A DNA stretch of 64,000 bases from Skermanella mucosa (lineage in GTDB: Bacteria > Pseudomonadota > Alphaproteobacteria > Azospirillales > Azospirillaceae). This document shows positions 1-8,650 of this stretch, piece after piece. Both the position numbers and the translations under genes were made by a program. Each line of letters opens with the position of its first letter. The stretch's first letter is position 1. The stretch covers positions 4,143,001 to 4,207,000 of the forward strand of contig NZ_CP086106.1 of the NCBI RefSeq assembly GCF_016765655.2, given 5' to 3'. Below the pieces are notes generated by a model, which made no database searches, was not told the DNA's origin, and saw only the letters and a list, made by a program, of their open reading frames with translations.

Positions 1-126
1 GACTACCGCGACGCCGGCGTAGCGGGCTTCGGCCTGGGCTCCGCCCTCTACACCCCGGGCATGGCCGTCCCCGACATCGCCCGGCGGGCGGAACGCTTCG
101 TCGCGGCGTGGCGGGAGATCGCGTAG
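1..126 (+). CDS. dgoA: 2-dehydro-3-deoxy-6-phosphogalactonate aldolase, C-terminal fragment
   Basis: Only the last 41 codons lie in the window, read in frame 1 to the TAG at 124-126. The motif GFGLGSALYTPGM followed by an amphipathic helix ending FVAAWREIA is the usual C-terminus of the KDPG/KDPGal aldolase family, in particular the galactonate branch (DgoA) of proteobacteria. The enzyme splits 2-dehydro-3-deoxy-6-phosphogalactonate into pyruvate and glyceraldehyde-3-phosphate in the cytosol. The catalytic lysine lies upstream of the window, so family membership rests on the tail only. KDPG aldolase (Eda) is the alternative. Confidence 0.7.
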   Translation, partial: DYRDAGVAGFGLGSALYTPGMAVPDIARRAERFVAAWREIA

Positions 127-158
127 TGGCTCGACACAGGGGTTTCGATTGATTTGTC

Positions 159-337
159 GTAGGTCGGCCTCGGCCGAAGGCCGACGCCGACAGCGTGGCC
201 GGAGCGTTGACGCAGGGTGTCGGCGTTCGCCCTGACGGGCGAAGGCCGACCTACCGTATAAAAGGGGTCAGAGTTGATTACCTCCCCCTCCTCCCGCAGG
301 TCGGCCCCGGCCCACAGGGCCGAGGCCGACAGCCTAC
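159..337. repeat. REP-like palindromic intergenic repeats
   Basis: Two related inverted repeats sit between the aldolase and the nuclease gene. The first (159-254) opens with GTAGGTCGGC and closes with the exact reverse complement GCCGACCTAC, with internal GGCCTCGGCCGAAGGCC-type palindromes. The second (296-337) has GCAGGTCGGC and GCCGACAGCCTAC around GGCC-rich arms. A cousin with the same GTAGGTCGG...CCGGACCTAC ends occurs at 62168-62247. No gene is visible in this stretch. Confidence 0.7.
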
Positions 338-403
338 GATGAAGTCACCGTTCCCGGAGCGCGATCGGCCATCTTCGAAAATCGCGCGGACGGCTTCGCC
401 GGC

Positions 404-3400
404 TCAGGCGAAAAGCTGGCCGAAGTCGCCCACCCCCGTCACGCCCACCAGCGCCACCGAAGCACCGTTGAACTCCAGCACCGTCGTGTCGGCACCGCCG
501 GCACCGTCGGTGTCCCGCTCGGTCACGTCGCGCAGCCGCAGGCCCCGGTCGATCTCCAGCCGGTCGCCTTCCGAAAGGTCGAAGTCCAGCACCATGTCCT
601 TCCCGCCTCCCCGGGAGACCACGAAGATGTCGGCCCCGGCGTCCCCGGCGAGCCGGTCGTCGCCCGTGCCGCCGTCGAGCCGGTCGTTGCCCGAGCCGCC
701 GAACAGCCCGTCCCCGCCGTTGCCGCCGAGAAGCGTGTCGGCACCGTCCAGGCCGCGCACCACGTCGTTGCCGTTTCCGGCCCGATAGGTGGTGGCGAAG
801 GCGCCCGCGTCCGTGAAGGAGTCGGCCTTGTTGGTGCCGGATACCGTCCGGATCGGATTGCCCAGGTCGAGGCCCGCCAGAAGGGGATCATGGTCCGACA
901 CCCGGGCCGCGACCGAGCCGTCGAAATAATCGGGATCGCGTCCGAAATCCAGGTTGTAGTCGAGCGCGTCGGCCTCGTCCGCGTTGATGTGCCACTCGGT
1001 GATGCCGGTGACCTGATCGCCCAGCGTCTCGTTCGCCAGGATATAGTCGAGCGAGCCGATCTGGCCATCGAACACGTAGGAGTATGGGTCGTCGATGCGC
1101 TCCTGCAGGTTCTCGTATCCGGCACCTTTGAGGACGTCGATCGGGTCCTCCCGGAAATAGGCGTTGAGATCGCCCAGGATCATCCTGTCGCCGTCGTCCG
1201 TGCCGGTCGGGTTCGTTTCCAGCCACCCGGCCAGGGCTTCGGCGGCCAGTTCGCGCTGGTTGTTCCAGCTGCCCGCGCCGTCTCCCCGATCGGCATCCTC
1301 GCCCTGCCCCGATCCGCCCTTGGACTTGAAGTGATTGGCGACCGCGGTGAACTGCTCGCCCGTCCCGGCCTCCTCGAAGGTCACGGCCAGGGCGGCGCGG
1401 CTGGTGTTCTCGCCGTTGAAGATGCCGCCGACGGTGCTCTCGGCCAGCAGTTCCGGCCCGACGTCCGAATCGTCCAGGACCGCCACGCCGGTGTCCCCGG
1501 CGATCCGGACCTCGTCCGGCTTGTAGATCATGCCGACGGCGATCGCGTCGCCGCCGACGAAATCCTGCCCCGGCCGCACCCAGTCGTAGAGCGTCGTTCC
1601 GGCCGCCGCGTTCAGCTCGCCGACCAGGTATTCGACCGCGTTGCCGGACGATCCCTCGATGAAGTCGTTCTCCAGCTCGACGAGGCCGAGCACGTCGGCG
1701 TCGAGCCCCAGGATCGCGGTCACCAGCTTGTCGGTCTGGCGCTCGAACTCCGCCGGACTGTTGGCCCCGCGCGGCTCGAAGCCGTTCTCCGTGGTATTAC
1801 CGCCGGCATCCAGCGTGGTGAAATAGTTCAGGACGTTGAAGCTGGCGACCTGCAGCGTGCCGCCGACCGGATCGGGCTCGGCCGGGCGCTCGTTGACGGG
1901 CACGAAGGAATTGTCGCCGTCCTCGACCGAACGGACGCGATAGGCTCCCGCCGGGCCGAAGCCGAGCACGCCGGTGAGCCCGGTGACCGTGTCGCCCATG
2001 CGCGGCGCCGTGGCGGTGCCATAGCCGGGTTCGTCCGGATTCGAAGCGGTCGGGCCCGCGCCGTCGTCGTCGGGGTCGAAGCCGTCGAGCAGATCGATCG
2101 GCTGGTTCTGGCTGTTCAGGCCGTCGTCATAGGTGATCGTGCGGGATGCGACCTGCTGGAGATGGGCGGCGTAACCAGCCGGATCGGGCTCGTTGGTCTG
2201 GGTGAACTGGTAAGGACGATCGTCCGCCGACTCGTCGACCCGTCCCGCCAGGCGATCGCCTTCGCCGGCATAGAGTTCGATCTCGTTGAAGCGATCGAGG
2301 TTGAACTGCTCGGTCACCGCCAGCGTCTGCGGGATTGTGACCAGCATTCCCTCGTACGCCTCCAGGTCGGGCAGGAAGCCGCTCGACACGGAACCGGTGG
2401 TGCCGGCGGCGGGCAGGTTCATCCCGGCCGCCAGCGTCCCGACATCGGCGACGGCGCCGGGCGTCACGACCTGGATATCGGCGGCGTCGGCGACGCTGAC
2501 CTGCGTCTCCCCGTTGAACTCCACCACCGTCCCGGTCACCCGGACAAGGTCGCCCTCCCGCACGTCGCTTCGCAGGTCGCCGGTCCCTTCGAAGACGAAG
2601 ATGCCCTCGGACGTCAGGGCATCGGCGTCCCGGTCGGCCGCCTCCTCCATCAGGTAGAAGCCGCCGATTTCCCGCCGCGCGTCGGCATCGCCGTTCTGGA
2701 AGTCGCCGACCACGACGGCTTCGACCGTGACGGTGCTGCCGGTCAGCGGGCTCGCCGCGGCGTCGCCCTGGACCTCGCCGATCCGGGAGACCTGAACGTC
2801 GTCGTTGACGATGGTCGCCGTGGCGGAACCATCGGCGATCCGCGCCTGTCCTGCCGTGACGGCGAGGTTCGACAGGGAAAGCGAGAAGGTCTCGTTCGGC
2901 TCGGGCACGGCATCGTCCGCGATCGCCACGGTGACCTGCCGCGAAAGCTCCCCGCCCGCCTCGAAGGTCAGCGTGCCGCCGACGGCGGTATAGTCGCTTC
3001 CGGCCGTGGCACCGCCGTCCCGCGTGGCATAGTCGATCGTGAAGGCGCTCGCGGCATCGGAACGTGAGACGGTGAAGACCGCCGTCCCGTCCGCCTCGTT
3101 CACCGAGACGTCGCCGACCGACACCTGCGTGGTCCCGTCATCGGGCAGGCCGTTGCTGGTGACCCGGATGTCGTCGATGCCGACCCACTCGTCGTTCCCG
3201 ACGGCATTGGTCGTGATGACCCTCACCTGAAGCTGCGGCTGGTCGTCGGCCTCCGCGGGGAGCGTCACCGTGACGGGAACCGGCTGGCCCAGCAGGTTCG
3301 GCCCCCGGGTCGCGTCGGCGAGATAACCGCCCTGCACGTTCGCCCACTCCCCCGTCTCGCCGAGGCGATACTGCACGGCGATCTGCTGGACCGCATCGTC

Positions 3401-3787
3401 GCCGCCGATTTCGAGATCGCGTGCGGTAAAGGACAGTTCGAGTCCTTCCCGCCCGCTGGAATCCAGGTGGATGACGATGTGGGGCGCGTCGGCCGTTCCC
3501 GACCCGGTGAGCGCCACGGTCGGATCGGCTATCTCGAACTCCGCCACCCCGCCGGTATTGAACCCGTCGGGATTGGTCTGGTTGGCATTCACGTCGATCA
3601 CGTCCGCCGCGCCCGCAGCATCCGTGAGCGTGCGCGGGTCGACGCCCGTCGCCGACGAGAGACCGTCGCCGCGATAGCCCACGATCGATGGCACGCCGGA
3701 CCAGTCGTCGTTCATGCCGATCAGGCTGGTGTCGGTCCAATCCTGCGTGAAGGGATTTTCGGACAGCCGGTGATATTGGTTGGTCAT
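404..3787 (-). CDS. ExeM/NucH-type extracellular endonuclease with Calx-beta and RTX domains
   Basis: This 1127-aa protein is a predicted secreted calcium-dependent nuclease. In order it has an N-terminal jelly-roll-like region (to about 215), a Calx-beta domain (about 220-330, ending ATIVNDD), an OB-fold region of the ExeM type (about 335-445), an endonuclease/exonuclease/phosphatase domain (about 645-970, with SFNVLNYF, ELEND, ILGDLNAY and SDHDPLLAGL) and RTX nonapeptides (GGSGNDRLDGGTGDDRL, about 990-1045). It has no Sec signal, and the hydrophobic end FGQLFA fits type I secretion. A GAGGAAGA ribosome site precedes the ATG. No HlyB/HlyD-like exporter is in the window. Hydrolysis of extracellular DNA for phosphate or biofilm remodelling is inferred from the family. 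Confidence 0.88.
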   Translation of the reverse strand: MTNQYHRLSENPFTQDWTDTSLIGMNDDWSGVPSIVGYRGDGLSSATGVDPRTLTDAAGAADVIDVNANQTNPDGFNTGGVAEFEIADPTVALTGSGTADAPHIVIHLDSSGREGLELSFTARDLEIGGDDAVQQIAVQYRLGETGEWANVQGGYLADATRGPNLLGQPVPVTVTLPAEADDQPQLQVRVITTNAVGNDEWVGIDDIRVTSNGLPDDGTTQVSVGDVSVNEADGTAVFTVSRSDAASAFTIDYATRDGGATAGSDYTAVGGTLTFEAGGELSRQVTVAIADDAVPEPNETFSLSLSNLAVTAGQARIADGSATATIVNDDVQVSRIGEVQGDAAASPLTGSTVTVEAVVVGDFQNGDADARREIGGFYLMEEAADRDADALTSEGIFVFEGTGDLRSDVREGDLVRVTGTVVEFNGETQVSVADAADIQVVTPGAVADVGTLAAGMNLPAAGTTGSVSSGFLPDLEAYEGMLVTIPQTLAVTEQFNLDRFNEIELYAGEGDRLAGRVDESADDRPYQFTQTNEPDPAGYAAHLQQVASRTITYDDGLNSQNQPIDLLDGFDPDDDGAGPTASNPDEPGYGTATAPRMGDTVTGLTGVLGFGPAGAYRVRSVEDGDNSFVPVNERPAEPDPVGGTLQVASFNVLNYFTTLDAGGNTTENGFEPRGANSPAEFERQTDKLVTAILGLDADVLGLVELENDFIEGSSGNAVEYLVGELNAAAGTTLYDWVRPGQDFVGGDAIAVGMIYKPDEVRIAGDTGVAVLDDSDVGPELLAESTVGGIFNGENTSRAALAVTFEEAGTGEQFTAVANHFKSKGGSGQGEDADRGDGAGSWNNQRELAAEALAGWLETNPTGTDDGDRMILGDLNAYFREDPIDVLKGAGYENLQERIDDPYSYVFDGQIGSLDYILANETLGDQVTGITEWHINADEADALDYNLDFGRDPDYFDGSVAARVSDHDPLLAGLDLGNPIRTVSGTNKADSFTDAGAFATTYRAGNGNDVVRGLDGADTLLGGNGGDGLFGGSGNDRLDGGTGDDRLAGDAGADIFVVSRGGGKDMVLDFDLSEGDRLEIDRGLRLRDVTERDTDGAGGADTTVLEFNGASVALVGVTGVGDFGQLFA

Positions 3788-4272
3788 TCTTCCTCAGCCC
3801 TGTCTGTTCGACGCCCAAGGGAGCGTCCATGGCCGCGCTGCGGCGGCCTGAATGGTGTTTGCGGCCCGAAGCCCTGGCGGGACATGCCGGCTCTACTGAA
3901 AGATCGGAGACAAGCCCAATTGACGGCAAATCGTCTCTGCTCCGATCACGTCCTTCTTTCCGGCATCGCAGTTCCGGCCAGCGGAACCGAAGACACCTTT
4001 TAAAGAAGATATGTGACAGGGCGATGATCACTTGAGCATGGGGACAAATTTTTCTGTATTGAATAGGCTATCTGGCAACGAGAACGGTATGTTTTACAGA
4101 AATTACCTAAAATTATTGCCTGATGGAAAGAGCATACTGTTACACAGCCGGCAAACGCGTCGCCATTGCCCAAATGCACGTTCTTCGGCGGTTCCAGGTT
4201 GGATGCGTCCTGTCACCGAAAGCGATGTGCTAACCTGTCCGGCATGCGTCGGTGCGGAATCGGAAGGCGACG
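3788..4272. other. Gene-free, unusually AT-rich spacer
   Basis: No convincing gene is present between the divergent nuclease and Uma2 remnant. Positions 4010-4140 are strikingly AT-rich for this genome (runs such as ACAAATTTTTCTGTATTG and AAATTACCTAAAATTATTG). That suits promoters for the flanking genes, or an insertion of foreign DNA. I could not assign specific -35/-10 boxes. Confidence 0.5.
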
Positions 4273-4829
4273 ATGACAGCGCGTTTCTCACACCGACTGA
4301 TGACCGTCGAAGAGTTCCTTGACTGGAATGATGGCCGATACGAACTGGTCGATGGCACTCCGAGATTGATGGCACCGCATTTCGATGCCCATGGAGCGAT
4401 ACAGGGCAACCTGACGGCCTGATCCGCAACCATCTGGCGGCACGCGGCGGGCCTTGCCGTCCCGTCATAGAGGGTGGGGTCAAACCCAGGATCCAGGCGA
4501 AATTCAACTATCGCAAGCCGGACATCGCGGTAACCTGCAGCCCGCATGTTCCCGGGGGCGTCATGGTCCCCGATCCCGTGCTGATAATCGAGATCCTGTC
4601 CACCAGCGAGGCCGAGACCCGCGAGAACATCACGAGATACATTTCGCTGCCATCCGTTCGGGAGGTCGTGCTGTTCCACCCGGAAAGCAGGCTTGCGGAA
4701 CGGTGGTGGCGGGACACGGACGGCTGGTCCGAGGATCCCGAGTTCTTCACGGGATCCATGAGGCTCGACGCGATCGACCTGTCCCTGGGTTTCGATGAAG
4801 TCTACCGCTGGGTGAACTTCCGGAAATGA
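4273..4829 (+). pseudogene. Uma2-family (DUF820) restriction-endonuclease-like gene, frameshifted
   Basis: Frame 1 from the ATG at 4273 encodes MTARFSHRLMTVEEFLDW, YELVDG and HGAIQGNLTA, then hits TGA near 4423. Shifting frame at that point continues the same family without loss: GLIRNHLAARGG, NYRKPDIAVTC, VLIIEILSTSEAE and a normal C-terminus ending at 4829. The parts align end to end as one Uma2 protein of about 185 aa, so a single 1-nt deletion (or a sequencing error) has split it. Uma2 proteins have a PD-(D/E)XK fold; the PD in KPDIAV and the E in IEIL are the expected active-site positions. It is AT-richer than its neighbours, consistent with a mobile accessory gene. Confidence 0.8.
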
Positions 4830-4981
4830 CATAGGATTTACTAGAGACAGGCATCTACACACTGAAACTATATTTACTCAGCCGCAGATCAACACAGATC
4901 TTGTTTTGATGATCGTCAACCGATACGAAGTGAGAGCACAGCATTAAAGATTGTATTCCTATGATCGGAATGATAGGATCA

Positions 4982-5008
4982 ATCCCGGCGGATAGCCGGG
5001 ATCTTTCA
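4982..5008. terminator. Hairpin, probable transcription terminator
   Basis: ATCCCGGC at 4982-4989 and GCCGGGAT at 4995-5002 form a perfect 8-bp stem with loop GGATA, followed on the plus strand by CTTTC. It lies downstream of the convergent Uma2 remnant and PhoD-like gene and could serve either strand. The short T run makes an intrinsic terminator plausible but not certain. Confidence 0.45.
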
Positions 5009-5049
5009 AAGCGTGCATCAGAAAAACAGGCTCTGACGGCGAGGCGCAT

Positions 5050-5085
5050 CGGATGCTGACATTTCGCACCGGATGTTGACATTTG
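5050..5085. repeat. Short tandem direct repeat, possible insertion-sequence end
   Basis: CGGATGCTGACATTT (5050-5064) is repeated 20 nt later as CGGATGTTGACATTT (5070-5084), one mismatch in 15. Repeated TGACATTT-type motifs with a 20-nt spacing occur at the ends of IS21-like elements, where they bind the transposase. No transposase gene is nearby, so at most this is a solo end or remnant. Confidence 0.35.
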
Positions 5086-5190
5086 CGGCCAAGCGGAGGG
5101 GGGGCCACCATTCGCAGCGGGGAACTGGCGCCCCTCGGCGCCGGCGCCACCCCCACGAATGATGACACTCCCCCACGCCAGGGGGCGTCG

Positions 5191-6792
5191 TCACGCCGCC
5201 GGCAGCAGTTCCTTCGTGTACAGGGTCTGCCCGTCCAGGTCCTTCAGGGTCACCAGCATCACGCCGTCCTCGCCGATGTCCACTTGGCCGAAGAACTGCA
5301 TCCCGGCCGAGGGAGCCAGGTTGGATTGCCCCTCCGGCGGCGCCTTCACGTACATCAGCTGCGGGCCGAAGGTGTCGTCCAAGGGGTTCGGGCCGAAGGT
5401 GCCGGCGTTCAGCGGGCCGGAGACGAATTCCCAGAACGGCTCGAAATCCTGGAACTTGGCCTTGTTCGGGTCATAGAAATGAGCGGCGGTGTAGTGGACG
5501 TCGGCGGTCAGCCACACCGTGTTGCGGATGCCGTTGCGCCGGATGAAGCTCAGCAGGTCGGCGATCTCCAGCTCGCGGCCCCGCGCCGGGCCGTCGCCCT
5601 GGGCGATCGCCTCCGAGCCGGTCTTGTCCTTGCCGTTGTCGTAGACGACCAGGCCGATCGGCATGTCGGCCGCGATCACCTTCCAGGTCGCGTTCGAGGC
5701 CAGCAGGGCCTGCTTGAGCCAGCGGATCTGCTCGGACCCCAGGATGGCGGTCTCCGGCCCCATCTCCTCCTGGAGGTTGGCGGTATTGGGGCCGCGATAG
5801 CTTCGCATGTCGATGCGGAACACGTCGAGATGCGGGCCATAGGAGAACTTGTTGTAGATCCGGTCGCGGTTTTCCGGATCATGCCGGATCGGCATGTATT
5901 CCAGGAACGCCCTCATGCCGTTGGCGGCCAGCACGGCGGCGCTCTTCTCCTTGTAGCGCTGGTCGGCGTCCATGCGCTTTTCCCAGTACCAGTTGTTGGT
6001 CGCCTCGTGGTCGTCCCACTGGGCGAACATCGGCACCTCGGCGTTGAAGCGGCGCAGGTTCTCGTCCATCAGGTTATAGGCGTGGGCGCCGCGGAAATCG
6101 CCCAGCGTCTCGGCCACCTTGGACTTCGCCTCGGTCGTGACGTTCCTCCACACCCCGCCGCCCGGCAGTTCCTTGGTCTCGGGGATCGGGCCGTCGGCAT
6201 AGATCGTGTCGCCGGAATGGATGAAGAAGTGCGGCTCGGTCCGGCGCATCGCCTCGTAGATCCGCATGCCGCCGAAATCGGGGTTGATGCCGTATCCCTG
6301 CCCGGCCGTGTCGCCGGACCACACGAAGCGGACCCGGCCATTGCTCGGCGCGGTGCGGAACTGGCCGGTCACCGGCTCGCTGAAGCTCTTGAGGTCGGAC
6401 AGGTCCTGGAAGCTGACGCGGTAGAACACCCGCTGGTCGGCCGGCAGCCCGGACAGGTCGATCCGGGCGGTATAGTCGCTGTCGGTGACCGCGACCGGAC
6501 CGCTGAAGCGCTTGGCGTTCCTGAAGCTTTCGGTCGTCGCGACCTCGACGATCATCCGGGCCGGCCGGTCGGCGCGGCTCCAGACGACCGCCCGCCCGCC
6601 TGAAAGATCGCCGGACTGGACGCCGTAGGGCATGGCGATGCGGCGGCTGTCGGCGGTGATGATGGCCGGGGCCTGCGCCAGCGCCCGCCCGGCCGCCGAC
6701 GCCGCGACGAGGAGCCCGCCGCCGGCCAGTGCCGAATTGTACAGGAACGAGCGGCGGGTAACCCACCGTTGGGGCTCGGGCAACTTGGACAT
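5191..6792 (-). CDS. phoD: Alkaline phosphatase D (PhoD-like) metallophosphatase, Tat-exported
   Basis: The 533-aa product begins with a twin-arginine signal (TRRSFLYNS, then a hydrophobic stretch ending AGRALAQA), so it should be folded and then exported to the periplasm. An N-terminal Fn3-like domain (about 45-140) precedes the PhoD metallophosphatase core with VWSGDTAGQG, IHSGDTIYAD, QWDDHEATNNW and the late histidine segment WLTADVHYTAAHF. PhoD enzymes hydrolyse phosphomonoesters and diesters using Fe and Ca. The ATG at 6792 has a GGGAGAA ribosome site 8 nt upstream; a start 27 codons earlier lacks one. It is transcribed alone, downstream of the stress operon with an 88-nt gap. Confidence 0.88.
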   Translation of the reverse strand: MSKLPEPQRWVTRRSFLYNSALAGGGLLVAASAAGRALAQAPAIITADSRRIAMPYGVQSGDLSGGRAVVWSRADRPARMIVEVATTESFRNAKRFSGPVAVTDSDYTARIDLSGLPADQRVFYRVSFQDLSDLKSFSEPVTGQFRTAPSNGRVRFVWSGDTAGQGYGINPDFGGMRIYEAMRRTEPHFFIHSGDTIYADGPIPETKELPGGGVWRNVTTEAKSKVAETLGDFRGAHAYNLMDENLRRFNAEVPMFAQWDDHEATNNWYWEKRMDADQRYKEKSAAVLAANGMRAFLEYMPIRHDPENRDRIYNKFSYGPHLDVFRIDMRSYRGPNTANLQEEMGPETAILGSEQIRWLKQALLASNATWKVIAADMPIGLVVYDNGKDKTGSEAIAQGDGPARGRELEIADLLSFIRRNGIRNTVWLTADVHYTAAHFYDPNKAKFQDFEPFWEFVSGPLNAGTFGPNPLDDTFGPQLMYVKAPPEGQSNLAPSAGMQFFGQVDIGEDGVMLVTLKDLDGQTLYTKELLPAA

Positions 6793-6845
6793 ATCGCGGA
6801 TTCTCCCGTTCCGGTTTATTGGTCCGCGGAAGCTATCCGGTACCC

Positions 6846-6852
6846 ATGACAG
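6846..6852 (-). promoter_or_regulatory. Possible PHO-box half-site upstream of the phoD-like gene
   Basis: On the minus strand CTGTCAT, the exact PhoB half-site consensus, lies 54 nt upstream of the phosphatase start and is preceded by an A run. A second half-site at the expected 11-nt spacing is poor, so control by phosphate starvation is only a suggestion. Confidence 0.25.
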
Positions 6853-6880
6853 TTTTTCATGCGAGCCCGGCACAAAGGGC

Positions 6881-7435
6881 CTAACACTGATGGCTGACGT
6901 CCGGTTGTGATCGCGGGATTCCGCCGCCCGGTCCGCGATACCGCAACTCCGGCCGTGCCGCGATCATGTCGGAGTACAGCCAGGCCATCCGGTCGATGTA
7001 CCAGAACTTGCCGCCGATCACGAGCGTCAGGCCGAGCGCCGTCGGCCAGACCGCGAGGCGCGCCACACCCCACACGACGACAAGCCCCCCGGCCGCGGTG
7101 GCGGCGTTCAGCAGATGGGGCACCAGCCGGTGATGTTCCGGGACGGGAATGGTGTTTCGCAGGGTCCAGAACCGCTCGCCGAAGACGCCCCGGGTGATCC
7201 AGGCGCTGTCGGACCGCGCCGGCGGAAACGCGTGTGGGTTGAGCCAGGTCCAGGCCAGGGCCGCCGCGACCGGCAGCAGCGACCACCAACCGATCCAGGC
7301 GCGGCTCCAGAACGCCAGGACCAGGAGCGGCAGGACGGTGACGAAGCGGGTCCAGCCGCTCCAAGGGTTGGCATGGCGAGCCCAGGCCGCGTCGTCGAGG
7401 GCGAACAGGGCGGCGATCCGCCCCTCGATGGTCAT
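6881..7435 (-). CDS. DUF6653 family membrane protein
   Basis: A 184-aa protein with several hydrophobic segments (around WTRFVTVLPLLVLAF, WWSLLPVAAALAWTW, GGLVVVWGVARLAVW and LGLTLVIGGKFWYI) and the conserved-looking RVPEHH/IPVPEHH and DRMAWLYSDM motifs of the DUF6653 family, whose function is unknown. The ATG at 7435 has a GAGGGAG ribosome site. The in-frame start at 7456 would overlap the kinase upstream by 11 nt. It is the last gene of the phyR-rsbRST operon, and its role there is not evident from sequence. Confidence 0.75.
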   Translation of the reverse strand: MTIEGRIAALFALDDAAWARHANPWSGWTRFVTVLPLLVLAFWSRAWIGWWSLLPVAAALAWTWLNPHAFPPARSDSAWITRGVFGERFWTLRNTIPVPEHHRLVPHLLNAATAAGGLVVVWGVARLAVWPTALGLTLVIGGKFWYIDRMAWLYSDMIAARPELRYRGPGGGIPRSQPDVSHQC

Positions 7436-7445
7436 GCCGGCTCCC

Positions 7446-8627
7446 TCAATCACCATGCAGCGGCATCGTGACGGTCACCCGGGTACCGCCGCCCGTCCCG
7501 CCATGGCCGTTCGAGCCCTCGATCTCCAGCACGCCTTCGACCCGCGTCGCCAGGGCGCGGATCAGGTTCATGCCCAGGCTGTCGGTCGCCTCCTCCGGCA
7601 TGCCCTTGCCGTTGTCGGTGACTTCGAGCCTCAGGCGCTCTTCCGGCAGGACGGTCAGCGACACCCGGATCTCGCCCCGCGCACCGTCCGGGAAGGCGTG
7701 CTTGAAGGCATTGGTCACGATCTCGTTGATCAGCAGGCCGAGCTGGATCGCCATGTCCAGCCCCAGCGCGACGTTCTCCGTCTCGACCATCAGCTCCGGC
7801 CCGTCGCCCCGCGCGGTGAAGGAGGTCCGCAGATGGGCGCACAGGTCCCGGACATAGCCGGAGAGATCGACCCGGGCCAGGTCGTCGGACTGGTACAGCT
7901 TCTCGTGGACGATGCTCAGCGAATGGATGCGGCTGCGAACGTCGTCCAGCTCCTGGCGGACCAGCGGGTTGGTGGACTTGCGCGCTTTCAGGCTGACCAG
8001 GCTGGAGATGATCTGGAGGTTGTTCTTGACCCGGTGGTAGACCTCCTTCAACAGCACTTCCTTCTCGACGACGCTGGCGCGGAGCGCCGCGTTCGCCTCC
8101 AGAAGCTCCTCCTCCCGCTGGCGCAGGTCGTTCAGGCTGCTCAGCAGTTCCTGGTTCTGGCGCTGGACCTCCTCGACCGGGTCGAGCGGCTGCTGGCGGG
8201 CCAGTTCGTCCATCAGCTTGTTGATGAATTCCGGGACCGCCATTCCCAGCGGCTTGGACAGGATCCGGGTCAACCGGACCGTGGTCCCGTCCCCGGACGT
8301 CTCGATGTCCAGCCGGTCCATCAGGCGCCGGGCGCCGAGCAGGCCAAGCCCCATTCCGGTGCGCGAGCGGTAGCGGCCGGCCAGGATGTCGTCCAGTTCG
8401 GCGATGCCCGGCCCCCGGTCGCCGACCTCGATCACCAGGGCCACCTTCCCGGCGATCTCCTGGATGCGGAAATCGGCCTTGCCGCCGTTGGCATAGGCGT
8501 AGGCGTTGCGGCAGACCTCCGACACCGCCGTGGCGATGCGGGTCTGGTCCTGGACCTCGAACCCCATCCGGTCGGCGACCAGCCGCGCCCGCTGCCGGGC
8601 GTGGACGATGTCCCGGTCATGGCGCAC
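7446..8627 (-). CDS. Sensor histidine kinase with RsbW-like ATPase domain and HisKA_2 kinase core
   Basis: The product is about 393 aa. Residues 1-125 form an RsbW/RsbT-like GHKL domain (VRHDRDIVHARQRARLVAD, TAVSEVCRNAYAYANGGKA, GDRGPGI, GMGLGLLGARRL). A coiled-coil linker (about 165-210) leads to a HisKA_2 dimerisation domain with the phospho-acceptor in YHRVKNNLQIISSL and a second HATPase domain (NEIVTNAFKHAF, VTDNGKGMP, LGMNLIRALA). HisKA_2/HWE kinases are the class known to phosphorylate PhyR. The start is uncertain: GTG at 8627 is the first standard codon in frame after the preceding gene, though coding potential begins near 8654 at the TGA of that gene. No periplasmic domain exists, so input must be cytoplasmic, probably via the stressosome. 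Confidence 0.85.
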   Translation of the reverse strand: MRHDRDIVHARQRARLVADRMGFEVQDQTRIATAVSEVCRNAYAYANGGKADFRIQEIAGKVALVIEVGDRGPGIAELDDILAGRYRSRTGMGLGLLGARRLMDRLDIETSGDGTTVRLTRILSKPLGMAVPEFINKLMDELARQQPLDPVEEVQRQNQELLSSLNDLRQREEELLEANAALRASVVEKEVLLKEVYHRVKNNLQIISSLVSLKARKSTNPLVRQELDDVRSRIHSLSIVHEKLYQSDDLARVDLSGYVRDLCAHLRTSFTARGDGPELMVETENVALGLDMAIQLGLLINEIVTNAFKHAFPDGARGEIRVSLTVLPEERLRLEVTDNGKGMPEEATDSLGMNLIRALATRVEGVLEIEGSNGHGGTGGGTRVTVTMPLHGD

Positions 8628-8650
8628 ATGGACCGTGAAGAGCGGCCAGG

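Larger units (their letters stand above)
4830..5190. other. Spacer with terminator hairpin and direct repeats, no gene
   Basis: This 361-nt stretch between the Uma2 remnant and the PhoD-like gene contains no supported gene. The first 200 nt are AT-rich. It holds a hairpin at 4982-5002 and a 20-nt-period direct repeat at 5050-5085, both listed separately, followed by GC-rich sequence running into the stop of the phosphatase gene. Confidence 0.5.

Noticed and set aside
890-3067. A 725-codon open frame on the plus strand, antisense to the nuclease gene.
   Set aside because: It lies wholly inside the well-supported RTX nuclease, has low-complexity composition expected from a reversed GC-rich gene, and no recognisable domain or ribosome site.
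4030-4270. A tRNA or small RNA in the AT-rich spacer.
   Set aside because: No cloverleaf with a T-loop consensus could be found; the sequence looks like promoter or foreign DNA.
6846-6852. A full PHO box before the PhoD-like gene.
   Set aside because: Only one half-site matches; it is kept as a low-confidence site and not raised as a finding.
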